Positions 35,580-44,338 of a stretch of DNA of 64,000 nt are shown in pieces (within the stretch, counting starts at the first letter, position 1; each line of letters begins with the position of its first letter). The stretch is from positions 1 to 64,000 of the forward strand of contig AP017993.1 in assembly GCA_003609755.1 (NCBI GenBank), in the 5' to 3' direction. The DNA is from Planktothrix agardhii NIES-204 (lineage in GTDB: Bacteria; Cyanobacteriota; Cyanobacteriia; Cyanobacteriales; Microcoleaceae). Under the pieces are notes generated by a model, which was not told the origin of the DNA, searched no databases, and saw only the letters and a list, made by a program, of their open reading frames with translations. The position numbers were made by a program, and so were the translations under genes.

Positions 35580-36812
35580 TCATTTTAACCGATTTAAACT
35601 TTTTTCGTCGAATCTGTGTTGCTCTAATTCAAAATATTTTATTTTCTGTAACGGATTAATACGATTATTGAATTTAGGATGAACTTTAAGTAAATTAACA
35701 GATATTAGATAAAATTCCCATGCCGCTTCTTCGGCATGAAGACCTGCTATTTTTCTATACAATTTTGCTATAATAGGATCTAATGCAATAATTAAATAAT
35801 CAAAATCTGTTAAAAAGTATAGACGGCTTTGGGTCAGGTGATCATTTACTCTCCCTCTGGTTAATTGCGTTTCAACTCCAACAGTTAAATTATCTTTATT
35901 AAACGAACAATTATTTATAGAGACTCCTTTCATCTGAAAGTATATGTATTTACCGTTTATATAAATTGCATGATCTGCTTTATCTGATCTTGGTCTATTT
36001 GTAACACTAGGATTTAATATATCTAATAAAATACTGGCAGCATATTTTTCAAATGCTTGTTGCCTTGCAAATCCTCTTATAGACACCCATATTCTAAAAT
36101 TTTCCTTAGTTAAAATTGTATCTATAATTACTTCTGTTGAAAGATTTAGATATTTTGAAAGCTTTGGTAAAAGCTCATTATTTGAAGGCAAAAAAAACTC
36201 ATCAGTATTCTTTAATGTAACACCAATTCTATCAAAAGCATTTAACCCTAAATGATTTTTCCAGTCCATGCTGAAAGGGCTTAATATATGAGATTTTGAT
36301 TTTGGAAAAATAGGAAGTTCTTTTTTGTGTAAAATTAGAATATTTAAAGGATTATAAGATATAAGTCCAACAAGAAAATCAGCAAACTTTGCTATAGAAT
36401 GATAGTAATCGTATGACTCATTTTCTGATTTTGCTCCATGAGTTTTATGAGTTTTATACTGAACAATATTATCTTTTGTTCCTGATTTATTCGGCGTTTT
36501 TAGTTGCAAGGTATGTCCATTAACTACTCTATCTATTGGGGAGTCCCCACCCAAAACTTGCACTTCATATCCATTTTTTTTTAGAAGTAAATCAAAAAAG
36601 GTTTCAAATACATGACCAGCAACTGTTCTCAAAACGGGTGAGTTATTGATAATAAGATCATCAAACTCATTATAATCTAATTGCAAGTTTTGACATAGGG
36701 CATCTAATTTATCGACAGTTGATATTTCGAGAATTGACTTATAATCATGTTTTTTAATTAAGGAATTAATGATTTGATGAATCCTACCCGTTTCATGTTC
36801 TATATCAGTCAC
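35580..36812 (-). CDS. Restriction endonuclease with two PD-(D/E)XK-like segments
   Basis: There are 410 residues from a GTG at 36812 that overlaps the XRE gene's TGA. The first nuclease-like segment (about 65-115) is VFETFFDLLLKKNGYEV, then SPIDRVVNGHTLQLKTPNKS, i.e. Asp...QxK. The second (about 250-305) is QAFEKYAASILLDIL, then KADHAIYINGKYIYFQMKG, again Asp...QxK. Gln in place of Glu/Asp is tolerated in some families. Placement beside two methylases and a controller makes it the restriction subunit. It is convergent with them across 50 bp. It could also carry one nuclease and one degenerate copy used for DNA recognition. Confidence 0.75.
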   Translation of the reverse strand: MTDIEHETGRIHQIINSLIKKHDYKSILEISTVDKLDALCQNLQLDYNEFDDLIINNSPVLRTVAGHVFETFFDLLLKKNGYEVQVLGGDSPIDRVVNGHTLQLKTPNKSGTKDNIVQYKTHKTHGAKSENESYDYYHSIAKFADFLVGLISYNPLNILILHKKELPIFPKSKSHILSPFSMDWKNHLGLNAFDRIGVTLKNTDEFFLPSNNELLPKLSKYLNLSTEVIIDTILTKENFRIWVSIRGFARQQAFEKYAASILLDILNPSVTNRPRSDKADHAIYINGKYIYFQMKGVSINNCSFNKDNLTVGVETQLTRGRVNDHLTQSRLYFLTDFDYLIIALDPIIAKLYRKIAGLHAEEAAWEFYLISVNLLKVHPKFNNRINPLQKIKYFELEQHRFDEKSLNRLK

Positions 36813-37054
36813 TTATTTATCTCTTTTTCAAGATCGCTAATAAATTTAATAGGATCAAATGGAAGGGCTTCAGCTATTTTCAAAAATTCGATAACATCGA
36901 GTCTACGTTCACCACTCTCATACTTAGAGACATAAGACTGAGGTTTCCCCAGTTTTTTTGCCAAGGTAATTTGAGTCACCAAAGCCTCGTTTCGATACTG
37001 AATAAGTAGTTTCCGAAATATTTCGTATTCTTTTGTAAAAACTGAAGAACCCAT
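36809..37054 (-). CDS. XRE-family controller protein of the restriction system
   Basis: The protein has 81 residues with a classic helix-turn-helix (TQITLAKKLGKPQSYVSKYE, then SGERRLDVIEFLKIAEAL). The ATG at 37054 has AGGA eight bases upstream, and its TGA overlaps the endonuclease GTG. Restriction controller (C) proteins sit upstream of, and coupled to, the endonuclease in this way, delaying it until methylation is complete. The IS insertion 157 bp upstream may have changed its promoter. Confidence 0.85.
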   Translation of the reverse strand: MGSSVFTKEYEIFRKLLIQYRNEALVTQITLAKKLGKPQSYVSKYESGERRLDVIEFLKIAEALPFDPIKFISDLEKEINK

Positions 37055-37211
37055 TTTTTTTCCTGTGAGGCATCATAACCTGCCCCCAAAAAAATCCCAA
37101 AACGGGATATTACAGCAAATTAGAATCGATCATGTCATGTATACAAACAATCAAAGTCTTTGGCGAAAATAGAAGGTTCTTGCTATAGAGACATTCAATT
37201 TTTTGCACAGT

Positions 37212-38517
37212 CAGGACTTACGCAGGCACACTATATATAGTGTGCAGTAAGCCAGCGAACGCTGCCAATTGTTCAAGTATTTGCGCCAGCAATATAAAAT
37301 TTAGACACAAAAATTATGCTGATTGACAGATATTTAACAGTCAATATTTATGCTAAACTGATTAAGTTAATTTGGGGTGAAAAATATGTCGTTTAGCCAA
37401 CTAGATTACTGCCAATATCTATTGAGCAGCCCAAACAATTATACCTTAAATAACTTAGCCAAACACTTAGAAAATGTTAGCCATGATACCATAAATCGTT
37501 ACTTAACCAAAGAAAATTTCACCTCGGAATCTTTGTGGCAAAATGTCAAAAAAGATATCCAAATCAGTGAAAATAGTGCGATCATTTTTGATGATACAGT
37601 ATTAGATAAAAGGTTCGGGGAAAAGATTGAATTAGTCCGTCGTCAATATAGCGGAACAGAACATCGTGTACTGTCAGGTATTGGGCTGGTTAACTGTGTT
37701 TATGTTAATCCAGAACTGGGTTTATTTTGGGTAATTGATTATCGCATATATGATCCAGAATATGATAATAAAACCAAACTAGATCATGTAGCTGATATGT
37801 TGAATAATCTGGTGACAGAAAAACAACTACCCTTCGCAAAAGTCCTTATGGATAGCTGGTATGGGTCACAAAAACTAATGGCAATGATTGAAGAATTAGG
37901 AAAAATTTATTATTGCCCATTGAAAAAGAATCGTTTAGTAGATGACACAGGAGGAAAAGAAAAATACCAATCAATTGAAAAGTTAAACTGGTCTAATACT
38001 GAAGAAAAATCAGGGAAGTTAATCAAAATCAAAAATTTCCCTAAATCTCATAAAGTCAAGCTATTTCGGGTTATTGTTTCTACCAACAGAACGGAATATG
38101 TAGCAACTAATGACTTAACTCAAGCATCCACATTGGATACGAAAAAAACCTGTGCTATTCGCTGGAAAATAGAGGAGTTTCACCGAGAAATTAAGCAGTT
38201 AACTGGGATTGAATCTTGCCAGTGTCGTCAAGCTAGTATTCAAAGAAATCATATTGCTTGTGCCCTTTTAGTTTGGAATCAATTGAAAAGATTAGCTCAT
38301 CTGACAAAGAAAACAGTCTATCAGTTAAAAGCTGAATCTTTGTCCAGTTATTTAATCAAAGAACTGAATTGTCCTTCGATAAAAATGGAACTTGTTTGAT
38401 TCTTTTGGGTTTATTTTTAAATGAATAATCAGGACTTTTTAGGGTGATTGCTATTATCATTGGTATGCGATCGCCTACTTTTAGTACGCTATATATAGCG
38501 TGCTTGCGTAAGTCCTG
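37212..38517 (+). mobile_element. Complete IS (IS4-superfamily, IS701/ISH3-like), 1306 bp, with 5-bp target duplication
   Basis: The terminal inverted repeats CAGGACTTACGCA...TGCGTAAGTCCTG are flanked on both sides by ACAGT (37207-37211 and 38518-38522), a perfect 5-bp target duplication that marks an intact insertion. The left end also contains the perfect palindrome GCACACTATATATAGTGTGC, and the right end a matching CTATATATAG core. Confidence 0.95.
37386..38399 (+). CDS. DDE transposase of the complete IS
   Basis: There are 337 residues from the ATG at 37386, with GGGGTGA as ribosome-binding site; a GTG three codons earlier is less likely. The N-terminal helix domain (SQLDYCQYLLSS, HDTINRYLTKEN) is followed by the catalytic residues: DDTVLDKRFG (first Asp), VLMDSWYGSQKLM (second Asp) and IRWKIEEFHREIKQLTG (Glu in the YREK-type motif). 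It is intact, with complete ends around it, so it is probably active. Similar IS are usually annotated IS701 family in cyanobacteria, while a 5-bp target duplication fits ISH3 better. Confidence 0.93.
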   Translation: MSFSQLDYCQYLLSSPNNYTLNNLAKHLENVSHDTINRYLTKENFTSESLWQNVKKDIQISENSAIIFDDTVLDKRFGEKIELVRRQYSGTEHRVLSGIGLVNCVYVNPELGLFWVIDYRIYDPEYDNKTKLDHVADMLNNLVTEKQLPFAKVLMDSWYGSQKLMAMIEELGKIYYCPLKKNRLVDDTGGKEKYQSIEKLNWSNTEEKSGKLIKIKNFPKSHKVKLFRVIVSTNRTEYVATNDLTQASTLDTKKTCAIRWKIEEFHREIKQLTGIESCQCRQASIQRNHIACALLVWNQLKRLAHLTKKTVYQLKAESLSSYLIKELNCPSIKMELV

Positions 38518-38673
38518 ACAGTAAAATCAACTCTTCACGCTATTCCGTCCCTCAAACTTGCCCATTAATGACCTTTTTAGGGGATGTTTTACAAAAGAGG
38601 ACACGCGGAATTCAGTGTTGAAACAACGTAAAATCGTGGATTTTAAACATCAACGTTACAAAACTTTACAAAG

Positions 38674-38706
38674 TGTCCCATTTTGCACGTATCTCGGTGG
38701 CTACCC
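38674..38706 (+). repeat. 33-bp direct repeat, copy A
   Basis: TGTCCCATTTTGCACG then TATCTCGGTGGCTACCC. It recurs at 38922-38954 with two changes. Both copies are preceded by TTACAA-rich sequence. Confidence 0.85.
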
Positions 38707-38921
38707 TAATTCATAAATTTTTCAAATATATTTTTAAAAAAGTTGGGGGAGTATTCCGAGAAAATATCTTGGCCGAAAATTTACTAAAGTTATAATTGAG
38801 ATGGCTTATAAATTTGGTACTTTACAGCGAAATAGCGAAGCTGTCATGAACCGCAAAGTAGCAATTTAAAGCCCCTCTGTGTAAAGGTTACAGCGAGTAG
38901 TCGTAATAATTTGTTACAACC

Positions 38922-38954
38922 TGTCCCATTTCGCGCGTATCTCGGTGGCTACCC
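38922..38954 (+). repeat. 33-bp direct repeat, copy B, ending at the 388-bp repeat
   Basis: It matches 38674-38706. Its last base abuts exactly the start of the duplicated FinO-like segment (38955), so it marks a recombination or insertion boundary. The 38523-38944 stretch has no gene I can support. Confidence 0.85.
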
Positions 38955-39154
38955 GTGATGGCAGAATCTTCACAATAACAGTGAAGCCGAAAATGTTCAA
39001 AAAACTAGAGGAAGCGCAAGCGAATTATCCGCTCTGGGTGGCAGCGATAGCTGGGAAGATGGGAGAAGCTACTCCCGATGGTTTTGTTTTGGCTGACCCC
39101 GCAATTCAAGTGTTTGAGAAAAAACCGCTCATACCCCAAGGAAGCTGTACCTGA
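38955..39154 (+). pseudogene. 5'-truncated FinO-like gene copy
   Basis: The frame encodes DGRIFTITVKPKMFKKLEEA to the end of the family, with Tyr and Leu changes at ANYPLW. It lacks the first ~33 residues of the intact copy. A GTG at 38945 inside the 33-bp repeat could only start a fused product. Confidence 0.85.
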
Positions 39155-39342
39155 GTAGAAAGGTTTGAGTAGCAATCGTACAGAAACTTACGCTAAGACT
39201 AAAATCAATTACAGCATAGGTTTTAGAAGTTGACTTTTCTTAACAAATCTCAATCCGTTTTGTACCAATTCAACTAAGGTTTAACGGGTACAGTCAAAGC
39301 CAAATCCTTAACGGCACTTTCTGCACAGTTGCTACTCAAACC
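38955..39342 (+). repeat. 388-bp direct repeat, copy 2
   Basis: It matches 32676-33063. It contains a 5'-truncated copy of the FinO-like gene and the same ~190-bp noncoding tail. Confidence 0.9.
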
Positions 39343-39432
39343 CGAAATTCAAAATTATGAACAAGCACCTTGAGGGAAAACATAGTCCTAAATCTATCAT
39401 TTTTCTACTTTAGACAAAAATCACCACTGAAC

Positions 39433-42400
39433 TTAATGTGTTTGAATGTCGCTATCTAAACCAAGTTCTTGCAATGCAACTTTTGTTTCTTCAATTTTCT
39501 GTTCTGAAATTTCACCATCCACAACAACCTCAACCTTGAGTTTTAGTTTCAAGTCCTTAGTGGCTGAGAATTTGGATAACACCTTTGTATAAAACTGTGT
39601 CCATTTTTGGGGCGTAACTTCTCCAGACCATTTTAATTGATTGGGTGGCGTTGGTACGACTTTTTTCTCATCCCCATCTGGAGCAGGAGTGTCATTGCTA
39701 GGAACAGTTTCTTTTTCAATGGTGAAACTAACGGTATTAGCGATCGCACCAACCGTAGCATTAACTGTAAAGTTTCCGGTGATTTCGCCCGCAATTAACA
39801 TTCCTTGCGCGTCAATATTGCCGCCTGTGGCTGTCCAGAGGACATTAGCGATCGCAATATTCTGATGACGTTGATCAACTCCTTTGACAGTAAATGTTTG
39901 TCCTTGATTGGGTTTTAGGGTGACATCTGTTGGGGTGATCTCTAAAGTGGTTAGTCGAGATGGATCTTCCTGTTCTTTTTGGTACTTTTCGGCATCTTCA
40001 CCTTTAATCAAATAAATATCATCGGAAATTTCAACGCTGTCAATGTCTAGTGGCGAATCTTTAAAATAAAAGGGTTGATATTTGCTATCAGATGTTTTAC
40101 CAACATAGGCAAAACTGCCCTCTTTTACACCTTTGACGATGGTTTCTTTGATCGCATTACCATTGAGAAGACGAGGCAAGCTAGGTGACGAGAAAAAGAC
40201 ATCACGGACTGCTTTTGTACTCCATTCTTTAAAAACGAGTGACCAGTTACGCACTAAAAAGCGTGGGGTGATCGCATCTTGGAGAATATCCTCTGTTTTA
40301 AGTCGGTTAAGGATAAGTGCTGTAATTGATTTAGAACTATCGGCACTACTAGATGAACCTGCTCCCATGTCAACCGTGCGTAGTTGATTGTCTTTATCTA
40401 GTAAAACAGTATATTTATAGGAACGCCATACGGCTTCTTGAACGTCGCGTTCGGCTTTTTTGAGATTCACACTCAGTTGTTTTTGCTGCACATCATTTAA
40501 TGTATCCCATTCTTGGTCACGAATATTTTCCCAAGCCAACACTTTACGCGCTTCATCTCTGAGTAGGTTTTCCGAGTCAGCGATCGCAAAAATCACGGCA
40601 CTTTTATAGGTACGATCAGATGTACCCGACTCCCGAATCAGCTTTTCTACAAATAGCAATGTGTTAGCATCGCTCATCGGACGCTCAATAGATAATACTG
40701 CCAAAGTTAATTTAGGTACATTGGGAATTTCACTAGATTGTTTAGGAAAATGTCTAACACTAACATCTACACCAGGGACAGAAGGAAAGGCTTTTTTAAT
40801 TTCATTTTCAATCCGCTTACTAATGTCTTCCGTTTGCACACTAGCTAGGCGATCTGCTAAAATCTTATTTAAGTTAGGCGAAAGGCTAAAATGATATTTA
40901 GTGCTTTCAACTATCAGGTAATAACAGTCTGTTTTGAGCGTATCTAAGACTGTTTCCACATCACCAATATTAATACTAGAATCGGCGATCGCTAAACGAA
41001 CTTCGGGTAAGGTTGCTGTTTCACGAACTACACCACCATTTGACTCAAAGAAAATCGTAGTTGCGGCTTTACCATGTAATCTTGCATTTTTAATCGCTTC
41101 AGTTGCTTCGAGATCCAGTCGAAACGCATGGGAGTCTTTTTTGCCACAGATATCGGTTGTCACTGCCGTTTCGAGACGACCTTCACCCATTTGCTCAAAC
41201 ACGGCTGATCGAAATATGGGATCGTTAAGAGGGGCTGTACCTAATGTAATCAGTGCATCTTTGTGGTTGCCTTTGTAACCCTCTTGATAGGCGTGAGATA
41301 CCCAAAGAGCTAGTAAGCGCAGAATACCCCTTGTACGCTGAAATCTGGGCAATGCTGCCCATTTACGTTCAAAGACTGAAATTACAGTAGGATGAAAGGG
41401 ATAGGTGGCGGCAAAGGCTTCACGGGCATTATCAATGGGAAACCAGCTAGGAAGTAAGGAGCGATTTTCCACAGCCCAATCTGCATATTCATTACAGGTA
41501 GCGATCGCTTCTTTAGGTAATATAATTTTACCCTCGGCAGTTACCGCTCGTTCATCCCATTCAAATAACCTTCTGCGAATAATTTCTGAAGCTTCTGCTT
41601 CCGCAGACATGACAACAGCTTTACCAACACGATCTAGCATTTTTTTGAAACGTTGTTCATCAGCTTCATCGGCGGCGGTATATTCCATAACTGAAGCCGG
41701 AATTGAAGCAATCAAAACGATATGATCTTCACCTCTGGCAGTTTCAGAAAGTGCCTGCATAAAGTTATAAAGCCGATCATGATAGCCATATTTGCGATAG
41801 CTAGAAACATAATTAAGGATTTCATCCATCAAAATCAGACAGGGTTTATCTTTAGGTAGAAAAGCCCGAATCACATCCCCCTTGGGTTCAGTAAATTCGG
41901 CATCGTGTTGGGCAACAATTTTAAAAGCTTCCTCACCACCTAACTGAAAGGCGATTTCCCCCCAGGGAGTTTTGCGTAAGGGTGTACCATCATTGCCGCC
42001 GCGACCAGTTAAGGAGTCAAATTCTGTACCAACAAAGACAGCCACATTCGCAGTAGGTAAGGTTTTAATATCTGCTTGGGCAATAATCTTGCGAACACCA
42101 GACCATGATTCTGCGGCCTGTCCATTTTGGGCTAGATGGTAAAGCAGAGCGAGGGCGTGGGTTTTACCACCGCCAAACTGAGTCGCCAGGTTATAGACTG
42201 CATTAGCTTCTGTTTTCACACCGGATAAACGGCGCATTACTTGTCCGGCAAATTCAGCCAGCCAACGGGTGAGATAGGTACGGCTCAAGAATTTTTCCGG
42301 GTCTTGGTAGTCGATGGGGGCGCGATTTTCCCGGACATGATCAAGGTTTACAGCAAATTCCGAAGCATCAAGGGGTCGGTTATTCCGTAAGTCTTCCCGT

Positions 42401-42441
42401 GGGGTAAGTCCTTCAATTTTGTACCAAGGTTTTAGGAGCAT
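39433..42441 (-). CDS. DUF499-type AAA+ ATPase with an Ig-like domain (Hma ATPase subunit)
   Basis: The protein has 1002 residues. LATQFGGGKTHALALLYHLA near 87 is the Walker A of DUF499 ATPases, and CLILMDEILNYVSSY near 200 is the Walker B. VFVGTEFDSL and the following segments also fit. Near 830-908 there is an insert of TTLEITPTDVTLKPNQGQTF, VLWTATGGNIDAQGML and FTVNATVGAI, the beta-sandwich pattern of bacterial Ig-like (Big_2) domains, unusual for a cytoplasmic ATPase. A Lys-rich C-terminal domain follows. DUF499 ATPases are found with DUF1156 methylases and SNF2-type helicases in phage-defence islands. It is the last gene of the 12-kb minus-strand operon. Confidence 0.85.
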   Translation of the reverse strand: MLLKPWYKIEGLTPREDLRNNRPLDASEFAVNLDHVRENRAPIDYQDPEKFLSRTYLTRWLAEFAGQVMRRLSGVKTEANAVYNLATQFGGGKTHALALLYHLAQNGQAAESWSGVRKIIAQADIKTLPTANVAVFVGTEFDSLTGRGGNDGTPLRKTPWGEIAFQLGGEEAFKIVAQHDAEFTEPKGDVIRAFLPKDKPCLILMDEILNYVSSYRKYGYHDRLYNFMQALSETARGEDHIVLIASIPASVMEYTAADEADEQRFKKMLDRVGKAVVMSAEAEASEIIRRRLFEWDERAVTAEGKIILPKEAIATCNEYADWAVENRSLLPSWFPIDNAREAFAATYPFHPTVISVFERKWAALPRFQRTRGILRLLALWVSHAYQEGYKGNHKDALITLGTAPLNDPIFRSAVFEQMGEGRLETAVTTDICGKKDSHAFRLDLEATEAIKNARLHGKAATTIFFESNGGVVRETATLPEVRLAIADSSINIGDVETVLDTLKTDCYYLIVESTKYHFSLSPNLNKILADRLASVQTEDISKRIENEIKKAFPSVPGVDVSVRHFPKQSSEIPNVPKLTLAVLSIERPMSDANTLLFVEKLIRESGTSDRTYKSAVIFAIADSENLLRDEARKVLAWENIRDQEWDTLNDVQQKQLSVNLKKAERDVQEAVWRSYKYTVLLDKDNQLRTVDMGAGSSSSADSSKSITALILNRLKTEDILQDAITPRFLVRNWSLVFKEWSTKAVRDVFFSSPSLPRLLNGNAIKETIVKGVKEGSFAYVGKTSDSKYQPFYFKDSPLDIDSVEISDDIYLIKGEDAEKYQKEQEDPSRLTTLEITPTDVTLKPNQGQTFTVKGVDQRHQNIAIANVLWTATGGNIDAQGMLIAGEITGNFTVNATVGAIANTVSFTIEKETVPSNDTPAPDGDEKKVVPTPPNQLKWSGEVTPQKWTQFYTKVLSKFSATKDLKLKLKVEVVVDGEISEQKIEETKVALQELGLDSDIQTH

Positions 42442-42488
42442 TTGTTTAATCTGGTTTGTTGTTTTTGAATTTAGTTGAATTTAGTTTT

Positions 42489-43091
42489 TTAATGCGCGGG
42501 GATTAATTGTAGGAGAATGCCGAGAATTTTGTCGATATTAGTGATATAGTAGTCGGTGAGATCAATCACTACGGTTTGCTCAGATATTTGCAGAAATTTC
42601 CAGATTTCGCCCGAAGTAACAATGCCATAAATTGTTTTAATATCGTTGTTTTCTTGTTCGTTAAATAATTGGGCGGCTATCATTTCAGCGATACATTGTC
42701 CTAGTCCTGATTTAATATCTTCGTTTTTTGCTTCGACAATGGCAACTACTGGCGCACTAATCATTAGTTGCTGTTTGGATAAACTAATCAAATAATCACA
42801 ATAACCTGATAATCCTTGTTCGGGACTAATGCTAAATTCTGTGCCAGAAAATAAGCTGACGGGAGTAGGTGATCGCCGTCTAAGTTCGAGTAAGGTGGGA
42901 GCAATTAAAAATTCTGATCGCGCTTTTTCAGTATTAATAGCTAGGGCTAAGGGAATATTTTCGGCAAGAATGCGTTTGAGGTCGTCACTGGGAGCGATCG
43001 CTTCGATATGGGCAAATAGATCGATTTTTTCTTCAATTTGCAAGTGAAAGTCTTTTTCTACTTGTCTGAGGGTAAAGTTGCTATAGGGCAT
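42489..43091 (-). CDS. PD-(D/E)XK-type nuclease-like protein of the Hma operon (1)
   Basis: The protein has 200 residues. SGYCDYLISLSKQQ near 100 and VVAIVEAKNEDIKSGLGQCI near 117 give the Asp...Glu-x-Lys nuclease motif with a following helix holding Gln, as in cyanobacterial restriction-like proteins. IYGIVTSGEIWKFLQI is the conserved strand that follows. Its ATG overlaps the upstream Uma2 gene by 11 bp, and the ATPase starts 48 bp after its stop. It could supply DNA cleavage to the system; it is a genome-typical family also found alone. Confidence 0.75.
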   Translation of the reverse strand: MPYSNFTLRQVEKDFHLQIEEKIDLFAHIEAIAPSDDLKRILAENIPLALAINTEKARSEFLIAPTLLELRRRSPTPVSLFSGTEFSISPEQGLSGYCDYLISLSKQQLMISAPVVAIVEAKNEDIKSGLGQCIAEMIAAQLFNEQENNDIKTIYGIVTSGEIWKFLQISEQTVVIDLTDYYITNIDKILGILLQLIPAH

Positions 43092-43686
43092 TGGTTTCGG
43101 ATGGGAAGTTAATATTTTCGTAAATAATTGAGAGGGAAAAGGTTAGGTTTAGGCTGGTGATGTGAATTTCTGGATCGTTTTCTACCAAGTCTGTTGGCTC
43201 GATCGCAAGGGATAAATATTCCCAAGCTAAGTCGCTACGGCGTTGGTAGATCTCGATTCTGGGTCGCTCTGGTGTGATTAGGATATAGGTTTGCAGAGTT
43301 TCGATCAGCATATAGTGTTGCTGTTTGATACCGCGATCGCGGGCTTCGGTGGCAGGTGATAGGACTTCGGCAATTAAGCTAGGATATTGCAAAAAATCAC
43401 GGTTAAAACGATCACGTTCATCGCAGCTAACAACAAGATCTGGATAGTAATATTTCCCAGATTTTGTTGTCACTTTGGCATCACTAACGGCGACTTTGCA
43501 ACCTTTACCGCGCAAGTGGGGAATTAGCAGGGCAGCAAGATTGGCGGAAATTTGGCTATGGGGAATTGTGCCGCCTGTCATGGCGATAATTTTGCCGTTT
43601 TCGTATTCATATTTAGTATCTTGATCGGCTTCCCATACGAGATATTCTGCGGGGGACATGGTGAGTGATTGAAGGTTAGCAATCAT
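43081..43686 (-). CDS. Uma2-family (DUF820) nuclease-like protein of the Hma operon
   Basis: The protein has 201 residues. MSPAEYLVWEAD, KYEYENGKIIAMTGGT and HSQISANLAALL are Uma2 N-terminal signatures. YYPDLVVSCDE (Asp ~79), LIAEVLSPATEARDRGIK (Glu ~103, then the Lys helix) form the PD-(D/E)XK-like core. Uma2 proteins are very common in cyanobacteria and their function is unsettled. Its place between two other nuclease-like genes, with an 11-bp overlap downstream and 7 bp upstream, ties it to the operon. Confidence 0.88.
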   Translation of the reverse strand: MIANLQSLTMSPAEYLVWEADQDTKYEYENGKIIAMTGGTIPHSQISANLAALLIPHLRGKGCKVAVSDAKVTTKSGKYYYPDLVVSCDERDRFNRDFLQYPSLIAEVLSPATEARDRGIKQQHYMLIETLQTYILITPERPRIEIYQRRSDLAWEYLSLAIEPTDLVENDPEIHITSLNLTFSLSIIYENINFPSETNAL

Positions 43687-43693
43687 ATATACC

Positions 43694-44314
43694 TCACGAA
43701 ATTTTGGTAGATAGACGTTTGAGAATGCCTAGCACTTCATACAGTGGGTTTTCACGCGGATCGAGGAGTGAAAACTCGGCAGACCATGCGTATTGAGGCG
43801 GGTTAGATTTTGCCATTTTCAGGAATAAAAAGTTATTCCCATTTGTCACCATGCCGAAGATGGGACGATCTCGGCGGTTAGGGCTGGCATACATATAGGC
43901 AAGGGTCTGGGGAATGGCGGAATATGTGCTGAATTTTAAGCCTTTGGCTTCGATAACAGCGATCCATAATTCGCTATTAAATACCAACACATCTAACCGA
44001 CCGCGTACTGGCTCGCTATTATCTTCTTCGTCAATGATAACAGGATCTTCAGCAGAAATATCAAAGGGGTCTTGATAAAAACCTGCTATGTCTAACAAGG
44101 GCGATAAAACTAGCATTTTTACTAATACTTCGATGGTTTTACGGCGATATAACACTTGTCGCATAAATTGGTTGCGGATGCGATCGCACTTGGCTTTTTC
44201 TTCTTCAGAGAGTGCGATCGGTTCTAGCCATTCCGTAAAGAAGTTGCTATCGGTAGCGACTTGTAGGTTTAATCGTTCTTCTAATTCATAAAGTGTGATT
44301 TCATTGGCTTGCAT
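43694..44314 (-). CDS. PD-(D/E)XK-type nuclease-like protein of the Hma operon (2)
   Basis: The protein has 206 residues. VRGRLDVLVFNSELWIAVIE with AKGLKFS (Asp ~106, Glu-x-Lys ~121-123) is the nuclease motif of the type I restriction N-terminal-like family. PQTLAYMYASPNRRDRPIFG and VTNGNNFLFLKM are the helix and strand that follow. It starts 25 bp after the methylase stop. It has the same fold plan as the protein at 42489 but little sequence in common. Confidence 0.78.
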   Translation of the reverse strand: MQANEITLYELEERLNLQVATDSNFFTEWLEPIALSEEEKAKCDRIRNQFMRQVLYRRKTIEVLVKMLVLSPLLDIAGFYQDPFDISAEDPVIIDEEDNSEPVRGRLDVLVFNSELWIAVIEAKGLKFSTYSAIPQTLAYMYASPNRRDRPIFGMVTNGNNFLFLKMAKSNPPQYAWSAEFSLLDPRENPLYEVLGILKRLSTKIS

Positions 44315-44338
44315 AATCTTTTTTCTCCTATAATAGTT

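Noticed and set aside
38523-38954. Possible group II intron or retroelement between the IS and the truncated FinO-like copy.
   Set aside because: No reverse-transcriptase frame and no domain V-like hairpin could be seen.
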